From Rhizobium redzepovicii (GTDB lineage Bacteria > Pseudomonadota > Alphaproteobacteria > Rhizobiales > Rhizobiaceae), in the NCBI RefSeq assembly GCF_019793435.1, contig NZ_JAILYH010000002.1:1-64000 (forward strand): a stretch of DNA of 64,000 nucleotides. Direction: 5' to 3'. Positions 8,604 to 17,195 of this stretch are shown piece by piece. The notes below the pieces were generated by a model that saw only the letters and a list, made by a program, of their open reading frames with translations, had not been told where the DNA came from and did no database searches. Within the stretch, counting starts at the first letter, position 1. The number at the start of each line of letters is the position of its first letter. Position numbers and translations under genes: made by a program.

Positions 8604-8978
8604 TCAGTGGAAGGCGGGCCGGCTCGCGACGCGATGCGTTCCTGCGCGAGCGTTCTTGGCCGCTATGGACAAAGCGTCCACGATTCGTTCGGGGCTCGCC
8701 GGTTTGGCTCGCCCCTCCGAGCTTACGATAAGACCGGGGTTCACGGTGAAATACACCACCCCAAGTCCGAATCCGGAAAAGAGGGCGCGGGCAATGGACG
8801 GCCCAGTCAGTCCATCCCCAAGCCGGACGTCGATGATGGCGATGTCTGCTTCTGAGCCGAGCTCCAGAGCCTCTGACATGTTCCCCGCGATGCCAGTGAT
8901 TTCGAATCCGGCGTCGATCGCGACGTCCTCGATCACCAGGGCGATACTCGGTTCGTCTTCGACGATGAGCAGGCGCAT
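8604..8978 (-). CDS. Stand-alone response-regulator receiver
   Basis: A 124-residue protein made of a receiver domain only. It starts MRLLIVEDEPSIALVIEDVA and has the phospho-acceptor D50 in IAIIDVRLGDG, T78 and the K92-P93 pair, so all catalytic positions are kept. There is no output domain, so it would act by protein contact, as CheY- or FixJ-type relay proteins do. Receivers of this kind are frequent partners of HWE or HisKA_2 kinases, which this window also contains, but none is next to it. The stop is convergent with the esterase gene. Confidence 0.85.
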   Translation of the reverse strand: MRLLIVEDEPSIALVIEDVAIDAGFEITGIAGNMSEALELGSEADIAIIDVRLGDGLTGPSIARALFSGFGLGVVYFTVNPGLIVSSEGRAKPASPERIVDALSIAAKNARAGTHRVASRPAFH

Positions 8979-9230
8979 GTCTCGTCTCCAGGGCGGCTAC
9001 AAAATCGGCGCGGCGCTCTCTGGCGTCGCCAACCGAAAACACTCGCCACCACAGGCGGTTCCACGCGTAGGACTTCAGTCTCATACGTCCCCAACTAAGG
9101 TCCGAGCTCCGGAGCCTCACTGCGATCGGGCGCCGGCCCTGTGCGCGACCCGCGTGAACGAAGTGTCGGAGGACCAGATCTTGACGCCTGGCCTGAACTC
9201 CAGGTTTCGCCGGCGTGCGGATGATATACC

Positions 9231-9272
9231 CTCTTCTACGAAAGTAGAGGGCCTACGTCGGACCAAAGTCCG
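9231..9272. other. Two tandem tetraloop hairpins in a divergent promoter region
   Basis: TCTAC-GAAA-GTAGA with flanking wobble pairs (9231-9250) and CGGAC-CAAA-GTCCG (9259-9272) lie side by side between the receiver gene and the glycosyltransferase. A TGTACGAAA repeat occurs at 9366 and 9406. The 8979-9448 gap otherwise contains no gene I can see. Function unknown. Confidence 0.4.
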
Positions 9273-9448
9273 TTTGCGCCCGCAGAACAAAGTTAGAGTG
9301 TAGGCTTTGTTGAAGGCAATCTTCCAACAAGGTCGGCGGCTGGGATTTGCCCGCTCCGAATTGAATGTACGAAAACGGCAGAAATCAAAAAGCAGTCCCT
9401 TCACCTGTACGAAAGTATCTTTGTGATTGACGTGGCGAGAGATCTGCA

Positions 9449-10588
9449 ATGCTTTCATATAAAGATGAAGATCGACCAGACACATTTCATTCTGACCAGC
9501 CTCTGGTCTCGGTAGTCATCCCGGCATTCAATGCTTCCACTTACATTGAGCGCACGCTTCGGTCCGCTATGCGGCAGACCTACGCCGCCCTTGAGATTGT
9601 CGTTGTCAACGACGGTTCCACGGACGACACGGCAAAACTCGTCGAGCAGATAGCGACGTCAGACCCACGAATCCACTTGCTGTCCACACCCAACCGCGGT
9701 GTCGCCGCCGCAAGGAATACTGGGATCGAGGCATCATCAGGTCGATTCGTGGCATTCCTTGATGCGGACGATCTCTGGCACCCAACGAAAATCGAAAAGC
9801 AGGTGAACGCTCTCAAGCGGCTGTCCTCGCACTGGGCTGCGGTTTACACGCTGCATTACATCATTAACGAGGACGAGGAGATCATTCGCCCTGGCAGTTC
9901 CGATGTCGCAAGAGGATATATCTATGCCCGGCATCTGAATGTTAAGTATGTAGGGAACGGAAGCGCGCTGCTCGTCCGGCGGAACGCCGCCCTTGCGATA
10001 GGTGGGTTTGACAGCTCATATGCAGCAGTCGGCATTGGAGGCTGCGAAGACCTCGATTTCGAGCTCAAGCTAGCCGCACGCTACTTCATCGAAGTCGTTC
10101 CCGAACGGCTGGTGGGATATCGAAAGCATCCAGGCAGCATGTCTTCCGATCACCTGCGAATGGGCAAAAGTGCTCTGGAAGTCGTCAGGCGTTCCCTGGC
10201 AGCAAACCCGCAGCTCCCCCGATACGCGATCGGAAGTGCAATCGACGCCACGCAGAAGTATGCGTTTTGGGAATTTCGACAAGCTCGGAGAACCTATCTG
10301 TCACTCGTGACCATTGGGGTGATTTTCCGAAGCGACCCGCGTTTCGTGGTTCGGCTTGTTCTCGAGAAGGGTCTGCGCGGAATACAACACTGTCTTCGTC
10401 TCGGGACGACCACAGCAAACCGTGAAGACCAGCCGCGAATGAAGAGGTTGAAATTCGACGATCATATTGCTCCTTCGTGTCTCGAATGCCCAAAGGAGAC
10501 CCCGCGATTACGACGTCATCTGATACGGCTGGCTGCGGTAGATGCCAAGCTGAATTCAGCCCTCGCTCGCCGAGCGAACGGCCCCTGA
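9449..10588 (+). CDS. Family 2 glycosyltransferase
   Basis: A 379-residue enzyme of the GT-A fold, expected to move a sugar from a nucleotide donor to a growing polysaccharide or lipid. The N-terminal domain shows the nucleotide-binding block LVSVVIPAFNAS (19-30), VVVNDGSTDD (51-60) and the metal-binding FLDADD (D105/D107). An acceptor-side ED motif falls in GIGGCEDLDFELKLA. The last 100 residues are basic and may sit on the membrane surface; there are no transmembrane helices. No exopolysaccharide operon surrounds it, so its product is unknown. Confidence 0.85.
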   Translation: MLSYKDEDRPDTFHSDQPLVSVVIPAFNASTYIERTLRSAMRQTYAALEIVVVNDGSTDDTAKLVEQIATSDPRIHLLSTPNRGVAAARNTGIEASSGRFVAFLDADDLWHPTKIEKQVNALKRLSSHWAAVYTLHYIINEDEEIIRPGSSDVARGYIYARHLNVKYVGNGSALLVRRNAALAIGGFDSSYAAVGIGGCEDLDFELKLAARYFIEVVPERLVGYRKHPGSMSSDHLRMGKSALEVVRRSLAANPQLPRYAIGSAIDATQKYAFWEFRQARRTYLSLVTIGVIFRSDPRFVVRLVLEKGLRGIQHCLRLGTTTANREDQPRMKRLKFDDHIAPSCLECPKETPRLRRHLIRLAAVDAKLNSALARRANGP

Positions 10589-10616
10589 TGCGGACGGAGG
10601 AGGAATGGTAGAGGAA

Positions 10617-10643
10617 TCGCGGGCCTTGGAAGCAGGCCCGCGA
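10617..10643. terminator. Bidirectional terminator-like hairpin
   Basis: TCGCGGGCCT and AGGCCCGCGA form a perfect 10-base stem with a 7-base loop, placed between the convergent ends of the glycosyltransferase and the DUF1236 gene. It lacks a long T-run. Confidence 0.65.
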
Positions 10644-10653
10644 TGCATTCAAT

Positions 10654-10941
10654 TTATTTGATGACCTCAATCACCGTGCGGGTCTTCGGATTGACGAGCA
10701 CACGTTTTTTGTTGACGACTACATAGCCGTAATCAGGTTGATCGGGAATCTTGTGGATCTCGACCGTGTCAGGAAATGCCGTACCGACTGCGACGTCACC
10801 TTCAAAGGTGACGGATGGCGTTTCCTGTTTTTCGACATAGGTCCTGACCTCGCCAGGAACGACGACCGTCGTCGTCTGCGCGACCGCCGCGCCTCCGAGT
10901 GACAGAAACAGCGCTGCCGCAGAGATGACCAGTGTTTTCAT
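10654..10941 (-). CDS. Short exported DUF1236 protein
   Basis: A 95-residue protein with a signal peptide (MKTLVISAAALFLSLGGAAV, cleaved near AVAQ) and a compact DUF1236 domain ending YGYVVVNKKRVLVNPKTRTV. GGGAGG precedes the ATG by about nine bases. A full-consensus EcfG promoter lies 36-60 bases upstream, so the gene is very likely induced by the general stress sigma factor. It is the shortest of three DUF1236 paralogues within 7 kb. The product should be periplasmic; its biochemical role is unknown. Confidence 0.85.
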   Translation of the reverse strand: MKTLVISAAALFLSLGGAAVAQTTTVVVPGEVRTYVEKQETPSVTFEGDVAVGTAFPDTVEIHKIPDQPDYGYVVVNKKRVLVNPKTRTVIEVIK

Positions 10942-10976
10942 GTTGTTATCCTCCCAGGATTTTGAGTGTCCCGGTA

Positions 10977-11001
10977 AACGCCACCGATAAGATATGGTTC
11001 C
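10977..11001 (-). promoter_or_regulatory. Consensus EcfG promoter
   Basis: On the minus strand GGAAC, 16 bases, then CGTT, an exact match to the alphaproteobacterial EcfG consensus, 36 bases before the DUF1236 start. The rest of 10942-11314 has no gene I can support. Confidence 0.75.
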
Positions 11002-11314
11002 TCCGCCACACGGAATGGCTGCGGGTATGCTTGAATGTCACGCCCACTTCCGTTTTGTCGGCGATGTAAGCCCGACCTTGAGGGAACGACAGTTGCGGCC
11101 CAGCACGTGTTCGGCTAGCAAGCGCGGCTCAGCCAGCTATTATTCCCTAACCTCGGCGAGAGAGTCCGGAGGCGTAAGTGGAGAGGGTTGTCCATAAACT
11201 GTCCTTGCGCACGGACGCTTGGAAAGCGTTCTCAGGCTCCATCCCGCATCCCTTCTTATAATCATTATTAATCAGAAGATGCTTCACTCTTCCGGACGTC
11301 GAGGGATGGCATTC

Positions 11315-12286
11315 ATGTTGACAATATTTCGGGTTCTGGTTCTGACATTCATCTTGGTGCCGGCAGCCGCGTTGGCGGCCGCTGATGACTGGCAGGTCGT
11401 AAAGGCGACGGATCAAGTAAAGTATTCCGTCGACCGGACAAACTGGCTCGGCCTGCGGGCTGGCGACGTGGTCCCCAACCGAGCGTGGGTTTCGACTGGC
11501 CCGCGTGGGCGGGTTCAGCTTGGCAGAGGCGTCGAGAGCATCACATTCCAGCCGAACAGTCTTGCCTCGATCACCACCAACGGATTTTTTTCCAGGACAA
11601 CCCAGATCGTCCAGCAGATCGGGTCGCTCGATCTTGAAATCGAAAAGCGAAGTCAGCCTCATACAACCGTTCAGACCCCTTATCTCGCGGCCGTCGTGAA
11701 AGGAACGGTCTTCCACGTGACAGTCGCAAAGACGAAGGCATCCGTCTCCGTGGATCGCGGCCTGGTCCAGGTCACTTCCTTCGCAAGCGGCCAGCAGTCG
11801 AATGTGGGGCCGGGTCAGGAAGCCAGCGTTGACAGCAAAGCCGGTATGACGGTCGCGGGCGAAATCACAAAGCCACAGATCAGATCGGTTGTTCCATCGA
11901 TCGCCATGGTTCCAGCCGTTGGCACCACCAAGCTCGCAGGCACCACCGACGCGTCCAACGACAAGAGTAAGTCTTCGCCAGCCAGCAAGGGCGTTAATTC
12001 CAGTACGAACGACGATAACGGTAAGAGTGGCGGCAGCGGTAAGAGCAATGGCGGCGACAAAGGTAATGGGAATTCCGGCGGAAGCGGGAATGGCAATTCC
12101 GGGGGCCACGGTAATAATGGGAATGGCAACGGCGCCGGCAATAGTAACGGCGCCGGCGGAAACGGGAACAGTGGAAGCGGCAACGGCAATTCTGGTGGTA
12201 ATGGCAACGGCAGCAGCGGGAAGGGCGACAACCATAGCGGCGGCAATTCCGGCGGAAGTGGCAAGGGCAAGGACAAGGACAAGTGA
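11315..12286 (+). CDS. Exported FecR-domain protein with Gly/Asn-rich tail
   Basis: The ATG at 11315 has GAGGG nine bases upstream and opens a signal peptide (MLTIFRVLVLTFILVPAAAL); starts at 11306 and 11219 are less likely. After the signal comes a FecR-type domain (DWQVVKATDQVKYSVDRTNW through the TPYLAAVVKGTVFHV block) that in this family senses or scaffolds envelope signals. The last 100 residues are an extreme Gly/Asn/Ser/Lys repeat. The stop overlaps the start of the CHASE2 protein by four bases (GTGA), so the two are translated together and probably work together at the periplasmic face. Confidence 0.85.
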   Translation: MLTIFRVLVLTFILVPAAALAAADDWQVVKATDQVKYSVDRTNWLGLRAGDVVPNRAWVSTGPRGRVQLGRGVESITFQPNSLASITTNGFFSRTTQIVQQIGSLDLEIEKRSQPHTTVQTPYLAAVVKGTVFHVTVAKTKASVSVDRGLVQVTSFASGQQSNVGPGQEASVDSKAGMTVAGEITKPQIRSVVPSIAMVPAVGTTKLAGTTDASNDKSKSSPASKGVNSSTNDDNGKSGGSGKSNGGDKGNGNSGGSGNGNSGGHGNNGNGNGAGNSNGAGGNGNSGSGNGNSGGNGNGSSGKGDNHSGGNSGGSGKGKDKDK

Positions 12287-15054
12287 GACGAAGGACTAGG
12301 GCGGCCGGGACCAACCTCTCCAGCATTATCAACACGATCACAATTCGTGTTCTTCTAATCGCCGCCATGCTTGCGCTTCCCCTCGCCGGCTTCCGCATCA
12401 TGCAGGGGTTCGATAATGGCCTTTTCGCCAAGCGGTTCGAATGGGCTCCTCGCACCGCGACTGGGAACATTGTCATCGTCGCGATCGACAAGCGTTCTCT
12501 GGATGCCGTCGGGACATGGCCGTGGCAGCGGAGTATCTACGCAACACTGCTCGACAAGCTGGTCGCCTTTGGCGTCAAGGATGTTTTCCTCGACGTTGAC
12601 TTCAGTGCCTTCTCGAGCAAGCGGGAGGATGAACTTCTAGCGGCAGCGCTGGAAAGATCTGGAGGCGGTGTTCTCTTGCCGGTCTTCCGGCAGCAGGAAA
12701 TGGCATCATCGTCCGAGACGGTGGTAACGAGGCCAATCCCGCAGCTTCTTCAGAAGGCCTGGCCCGTATTCGCAAACGTTGCGTTGGATGAAGACGGGAT
12801 CGTTCGCCGGTTCGATTTGGGAAGCCAGCTCTATGGGGATCCTACCCAGTCCGCTGCATCAGCCCTTGGTGGGATCGACAGCAGTTCCGGTTCCCTGCTG
12901 GTCGACTACTCGATAAGACTCGACACCGTTCCGACGTTCTCATTGTCCGACGTGCTGAATGGGACGGTGCCGGCCGACGCGATCAGAGGCCGCTCGGTGG
13001 TGGTGGGTGCATCCGCCGCCGAACTCAAGGACATCTTCGCCGTTCCTGTGTACGGCGCTATCGCCGGTCCGCTCTTTCACGTGCTTGCCGCGGAAACCCT
13101 TCTCCAGAAGCGCTTTTTGCGGACGCTCGACCTGCGTCTGCCGGAACTCATGTTTGGGGCCTTGCTGGTCTTCGGCGTGATCCGCTGGCGTTCAGCTGGA
13201 ATTATTACGATAATGGCAGTTGGGCTAACCATCATCATTATCGGCGAGATGGGCGCTTTCCTGCTACAGGCGCGTTATGGGATCCTGATCGGAACCGCAG
13301 TGCCGTGGTCGACGCTGGTGCTCGCGTGGATCCTGGCCCTGAACGAACGCGTCGACCTCGGCAGATTGCTTATCGGCATCGCCAACACGGAGGCTCGAAA
13401 CGCCAGGCACCTGATGAGACGGATCATTGCCGACAGTTCGGACGCGGTGGTTGCATTCGATAGCGATCTGCGGATCATCGAGGCGAGCGAATCCGCGAAG
13501 GTCGTCCTGCGCGTGGACATTGGTACTTCCCTTCTCGCCACCACCGACGCCGCGATCATTGACGTCGTGCGGAGGCTGGTTTTGCAATACGATGCCGAAC
13601 CGGACAAGGTGCACGCGGCCCGCGTAGACTTCACCGCCAATCCGGGTTCGCGGACCGCTTACTATGAGGCGTCCGTCACGATTTCGCCCATCGAAGAGCC
13701 GGATGGGCACCCGACCGACGCGCGGTCGTTGTTTGCGGGTTGCCTCATCATACGCGACATCACCACACGGCATGATTACGAGAAGCGCCTGAGGATGCTG
13801 TCCGAGCGGGACGAACTCACCGGGCTGCTCAACCGCCGAGAGTTCGTGTCTCAACTGACCGCCCATGACGGCGAGGTCATCGTCTCGGTGCTGGATATCG
13901 AGCGCTTTTCATCGCTTTGCGCGACGCTTGGGCGCGACGTTGGGGATGAACTTTTGAAAGCCGTGGCGATCAGGCTGGAGAACGCGTTCGCCGGTGATTT
14001 GGTGGCAAGGCTGGACGGTGACCACTTTGGTATCGCCGCCGCGACAGACGGACAGTCGGTCGAAGATTTTGCTGAGGGTCTTTTGCGGCTGATCGAGCAG
14101 CCAGTCCTCATCCGCGGCGTGGCCGTGCCGATCGCGGTTCGCGTTGGAATAGCAAGTTCGGGGGACGCGGCCCCGGGCGCCCTCCCAACCGCCGCTGAAT
14201 CCGCGCTGGATGCCGCGAAGGGCATGCCCGGCCGACAATGGTTCTCTTTCGATCCCACCACGGCTGTTCGCCAGGCTCGGTCGCGCCGGTTGGAACGCGA
14301 CATGCGCGATGCTCTCCAGAACCGGCAGTTCTTCCTGCTGTTCCAGCCGCAGGTCGAATTCAAGAGTGGGCGCCTTGTCGGTGCCGAGGCTTTGATCCGA
14401 TGGGACCACCCGGAATTCGGATTGATATCTCCCGCCGAATTCATCCCTATCGCCGAATCCTCTGGCTTGATCTGCGAGATCGGCCGCTGGACGCTGTTAG
14501 AAGCTTGCACCGAGGCGGCCGTATGGCCCGCGGAGCTCAGTATCGCTGTCAACGTTTCTGCAATTCAGTTCGATCGATCCGACATCGAACTAGACGTGAG
14601 GAACGCGTTGTCTTCTAGCAAACTTCCCCCTTCCCGCTTTTGCATCGAGTTGACGGAGTCCGCTTTCCTCGACCATGGCGGGCCCTCGCTGTCGAAGATG
14701 CGCGCGCTTCGCGAAACAGGGGTCGGCATAGCCTTGGACGACTTCGGGACAGGCTACTCGTCTATGAGTTATCTTGCCGATCTTCCTCTCGACAAGCTCA
14801 AGATCGACCAGTCCTTCGTCAGGCGAATGAATGGAAATCCGAGTGTGTTCGAGATCGTGCGGGCCATCGTTTCGCTGGCACGGGGATTGAACCTGCAAGT
14901 CGTTGCAGAAGGCATCGAAACCGAGCAGGAGGCCGAAGCGCTGTATCGGCTCGGATGCGAAACGGGACAAGGCTATCTCTTCGGCCGGCCCGGTCGATCA
15001 GTTGAGATGCTTTCCAAATGGAGTGCCCCAAGCCTTCTATCAGCGCGGGTATGA
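12283..15054 (+). CDS. CHASE2-PAS-GGDEF-EAL cyclic-di-GMP phosphodiesterase
   Basis: A 923-residue membrane sensor starting at a GTG inside the fecR stop. After one N-terminal helix (about 20-40) comes a periplasmic CHASE2 domain (about 45-275). Three membrane helices (285-302, 305-325, 335-355), a PAS domain (375-495), GGDEF (505-660) and EAL (675-910) follow. The GGDEF active site reads DGDHF (578-582), so cyclase activity is doubtful. The EAL domain is complete by eye: EALIRW (E702), NVSAIQF, ELTES, DDFGTGYSS, KID and EGIET. Expected net activity is breakdown of cyclic-di-GMP, lowering biofilm or polysaccharide output in response to an envelope signal passed through FecR. Confidence 0.9.
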   Translation: MRRRTRAAGTNLSSIINTITIRVLLIAAMLALPLAGFRIMQGFDNGLFAKRFEWAPRTATGNIVIVAIDKRSLDAVGTWPWQRSIYATLLDKLVAFGVKDVFLDVDFSAFSSKREDELLAAALERSGGGVLLPVFRQQEMASSSETVVTRPIPQLLQKAWPVFANVALDEDGIVRRFDLGSQLYGDPTQSAASALGGIDSSSGSLLVDYSIRLDTVPTFSLSDVLNGTVPADAIRGRSVVVGASAAELKDIFAVPVYGAIAGPLFHVLAAETLLQKRFLRTLDLRLPELMFGALLVFGVIRWRSAGIITIMAVGLTIIIIGEMGAFLLQARYGILIGTAVPWSTLVLAWILALNERVDLGRLLIGIANTEARNARHLMRRIIADSSDAVVAFDSDLRIIEASESAKVVLRVDIGTSLLATTDAAIIDVVRRLVLQYDAEPDKVHAARVDFTANPGSRTAYYEASVTISPIEEPDGHPTDARSLFAGCLIIRDITTRHDYEKRLRMLSERDELTGLLNRREFVSQLTAHDGEVIVSVLDIERFSSLCATLGRDVGDELLKAVAIRLENAFAGDLVARLDGDHFGIAAATDGQSVEDFAEGLLRLIEQPVLIRGVAVPIAVRVGIASSGDAAPGALPTAAESALDAAKGMPGRQWFSFDPTTAVRQARSRRLERDMRDALQNRQFFLLFQPQVEFKSGRLVGAEALIRWDHPEFGLISPAEFIPIAESSGLICEIGRWTLLEACTEAAVWPAELSIAVNVSAIQFDRSDIELDVRNALSSSKLPPSRFCIELTESAFLDHGGPSLSKMRALRETGVGIALDDFGTGYSSMSYLADLPLDKLKIDQSFVRRMNGNPSVFEIVRAIVSLARGLNLQVVAEGIETEQEAEALYRLGCETGQGYLFGRPGRSVEMLSKWSAPSLLSARV

Positions 15055-15337
15055 CGGCTCGCTTACTCAAATCTTCCCAAATCGCACGAATGACTGCTCG
15101 ATCTCGAGGCAGTTCTTAGTCGTGCTTCCATACCAAATACGCATTCCTCGGCTACCTGCGGACAGAGATGCGCGGTTCAAGTGGAGACGGCAAAGCCGTT
15201 GCCGGCGGTGCGAGCCTGGCACGACCAAAGCCGGGGCAGGACGCGATGGCCCCAATGTTAGTAGGAGGTTTTGACGGCGGCGGAAGTGGCAGATCTGCAC
15301 ATCGCTGACATCGCCGATGAACCGCAGCGCAGATCGC

Positions 15338-15738
15338 TTACCGGCCCGGCCGTGCCAGCGACCGGGCGATATCGACGATGTCGTCGCGCGAGGCGGTTGG
15401 GTCGTCCTTGCTCAGGCAACCCCAAGTCCGATCCTGAAGTCGATGCCCCTGACCGCCTTCAGCTCGAAGGCCCGGTTCGGCAGACCCTCGGTCCATTCCA
15501 GCGCAAAGCCGATGCCAAGGCCGGTTGAGACGAGCGACACCAGCGAATAGGTATCGTCACAGCTATAGGCGATGTTGCGGGTCAGATCGTATTCCTCGAA
15601 CTTCTCGTTGAAGTACCGCTCGGTATAGGAGAGGTTTTTGGGATTGAAGGCGATGATCCTTTCCGAGCGCAGGTCGGTCGCCTTGAACGGATCTGAACCA
15701 GCGACCACGTTGTTTCGATCGCGTGGGATAACAGCAAT
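15338..15738 (-). pseudogene. LysR regulator, C-terminal remnant with frameshift
   Basis: The frame IAVIPRDRNNVVAGSDPFKA ... DDTYSLVSLVSTGLGIGFAL is the effector-binding half of a LysR regulator. It breaks near 15411-15418. Adding one base there restores GVAWSKDDPTASRDDIVDIA and a natural stop at 15338. The N-terminal helix-turn-helix half is missing; an in-frame stop lies at 15739-15741. It is therefore a dead fragment. A second LysR-like piece begins next to it on the other strand. The gap 15055-15337 holds nothing else I can recognise. Confidence 0.7.
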
Positions 15739-15740
15739 TT

Positions 15741-15930
15741 ATGGAACTCATGTCATTCGTGGCGGTGATTGATGCTTCGTGTCAGCACAGGGCGTCCGCG
15801 ACTCGAAGCGAAATCTCCCGGACACCCAGACGCCGTAGGCTGGCGAACTGGCGCCCAGCCGTCCGGCGGACACGGCACGTTTCGACTTCCTATGTGACGG
15901 GATTCTCATCGAGGCGTGCCCGCGGCGGCC
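15741..15930 (+). pseudogene. Possible LysR N-terminal remnant
   Basis: The frame opening MELMSFVAVIDASCQHRASA looks like the first helix of a LysR helix-turn-helix, and the following RSEISRTPRRRRL loosely matches the recognition helix and wing. The downstream frame is scrambled and there is no ribosome site. Head-to-head placement with the C-terminal remnant suggests a rearrangement of one or two old LysR genes. Nothing is seen in 15931-16100 apart from AT-rich sequence. Confidence 0.35.
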
Positions 15931-16100
15931 GTCGCCCTATCTGGCTATTAGAAGGGCACTGAAACAATGCGAGCGCCGGCCTCCAAGCGCAACAGTTTAA
16001 TAAAACTCTGCTAACTTACGCTTAAGTTTTAGTTAAAATGCGATTCACTGTGTTTGCAGATGATGAGCGACGTTTTCGGCAGCTGACGCGTTAACACGAG

Positions 16101-16520
16101 ATGCAACAGATTTACCGCCAATGGCAGCTCTCCTCCCAGAACGCGACGAGCTACCGCGCCAAATTCATCCTGGCGACGGAGATCCTGAAATCCGATATGT
16201 CTTCTCGTGAAATCCGCCGAGCTGCCCGCCGTGTCGTTCGTGCGCTTGAAGCCGTCATCGATCTTCCTATTGCCGGCGCTGATGTACTGAGGACGGCGCG
16301 GGAGCACTTTGGAGCATTGACAGAACTCCTCGCAGCCATCGAACCCCAGCCAGCCGGTGATGATGCGCATTGTCCCGAGCCGCGAGGGCCGCGACAGCAA
16401 GCTAATGTAACCCTTAGCCATAGGGGCCGGGAAGGCTCGGCTCCTGACATGGAGCCGAGCGAGATCGCCACGTCGAGTGGTAAGCAAAGTGTGAACAGGC
16501 TAACCCTACGACCGAACTGA
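16101..16520 (+). CDS. Hypothetical protein, possibly truncated
   Basis: The first 90 residues (MQQIYRQWQLSSQNATSYRA onwards) read like a helical protein with good codon bias, including SSREIRRAARRVVRALEAVI and LRTAREHFGALTELLAAIEP. After that the composition becomes unnatural, as if the real gene had lost its original end. There is no strong ribosome site before the ATG. The end overlaps the htpG remnant on the other strand. I do not recognise the family. Confidence 0.35.
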   Translation: MQQIYRQWQLSSQNATSYRAKFILATEILKSDMSSREIRRAARRVVRALEAVIDLPIAGADVLRTAREHFGALTELLAAIEPQPAGDDAHCPEPRGPRQQANVTLSHRGREGSAPDMEPSEIATSSGKQSVNRLTLRPN

Positions 16521-17042
16521 CCTCTCGAAAACCCTCGCCAGCCGTTGCGCGAATTCTCGGGGATCTCGTGGCCGTTCGCCGTCGAGGATGCGCGTTTGGT
16601 CGAGCAATAGGAACGTTGCGTCCTCTTGATAAGAGGCATCGTCCTCTACGGCCGCGATGGCTTTAATCACGGGATGTGCCAAGTTGATTTCGAGGATCGG
16701 TTTGGTGGCTCCCTGGAGACGACCTGCGTTTTGCAGGATCTTTTCCATCTGCCTGTCGTAGCCGTCCACCGGCGCAACTAGGCAGACCGCGCTCTCTGTC
16801 AAGCGGTCGGGATGCCCGAACATAGGCGCCTTGACGGCCGGTTTTTCTCTTGCGAAGCCAATAAATGTCGCCAAACCGGCGCTGTCCTGCTCCGGCGGCG
16901 TTTGATTGTCGGGCCTTGGATACTGCGCCAGATCCGCAGTTCCCTGCGTGATCGATTTGAACGCCTTTCCTTCGAATTCCGGCGCGTTCACCACCCAGAA
17001 GCTATCGACCGAGTCAGTTAGCAGCAGGACACCCGATCGAGC
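16506..17042 (-). pseudogene. htpG: HtpG (Hsp90) C-terminal fragment
   Basis: The frame starting GVLLLTDSVDSFWVVNAPEF and ending DPREFAQRLARVFERSVRS is the C-terminal quarter of the chaperone HtpG, including the RLTESAVCLVAPVDGYD block and ILEINLAHPVIKA. Full-length HtpG is about 630 residues; only about 175 remain. Upstream of 17042 the reading frame moves to unrelated or shifted sequence, so the ATPase and middle domains are gone. With no start signal it is almost surely inactive. A functional copy is expected elsewhere in the genome. The 17043-17195 gap holds no gene. Confidence 0.75.
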
Positions 17043-17195
17043 ATGACAAGCCGCTTCAGATAGAAGAGCACCAGCTCGCCCCAATGCCCGAGGATTACAT
17101 GGAGGTTCGGATAGGCGCACCGCCCCGGTTCGTTCACTGGCCTGGCAAGGCTCAAGCCTTTGAATCCAATCGGGGGCGGCACGTTTCGTCAGGCT

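Noticed and set aside
11147..12235. 362-residue minus-strand ORF over fecR
   Set aside because: Its Val/Ala/Ile-rich repeats mirror the Gly/Asn tail of the FecR protein; no ribosome site.
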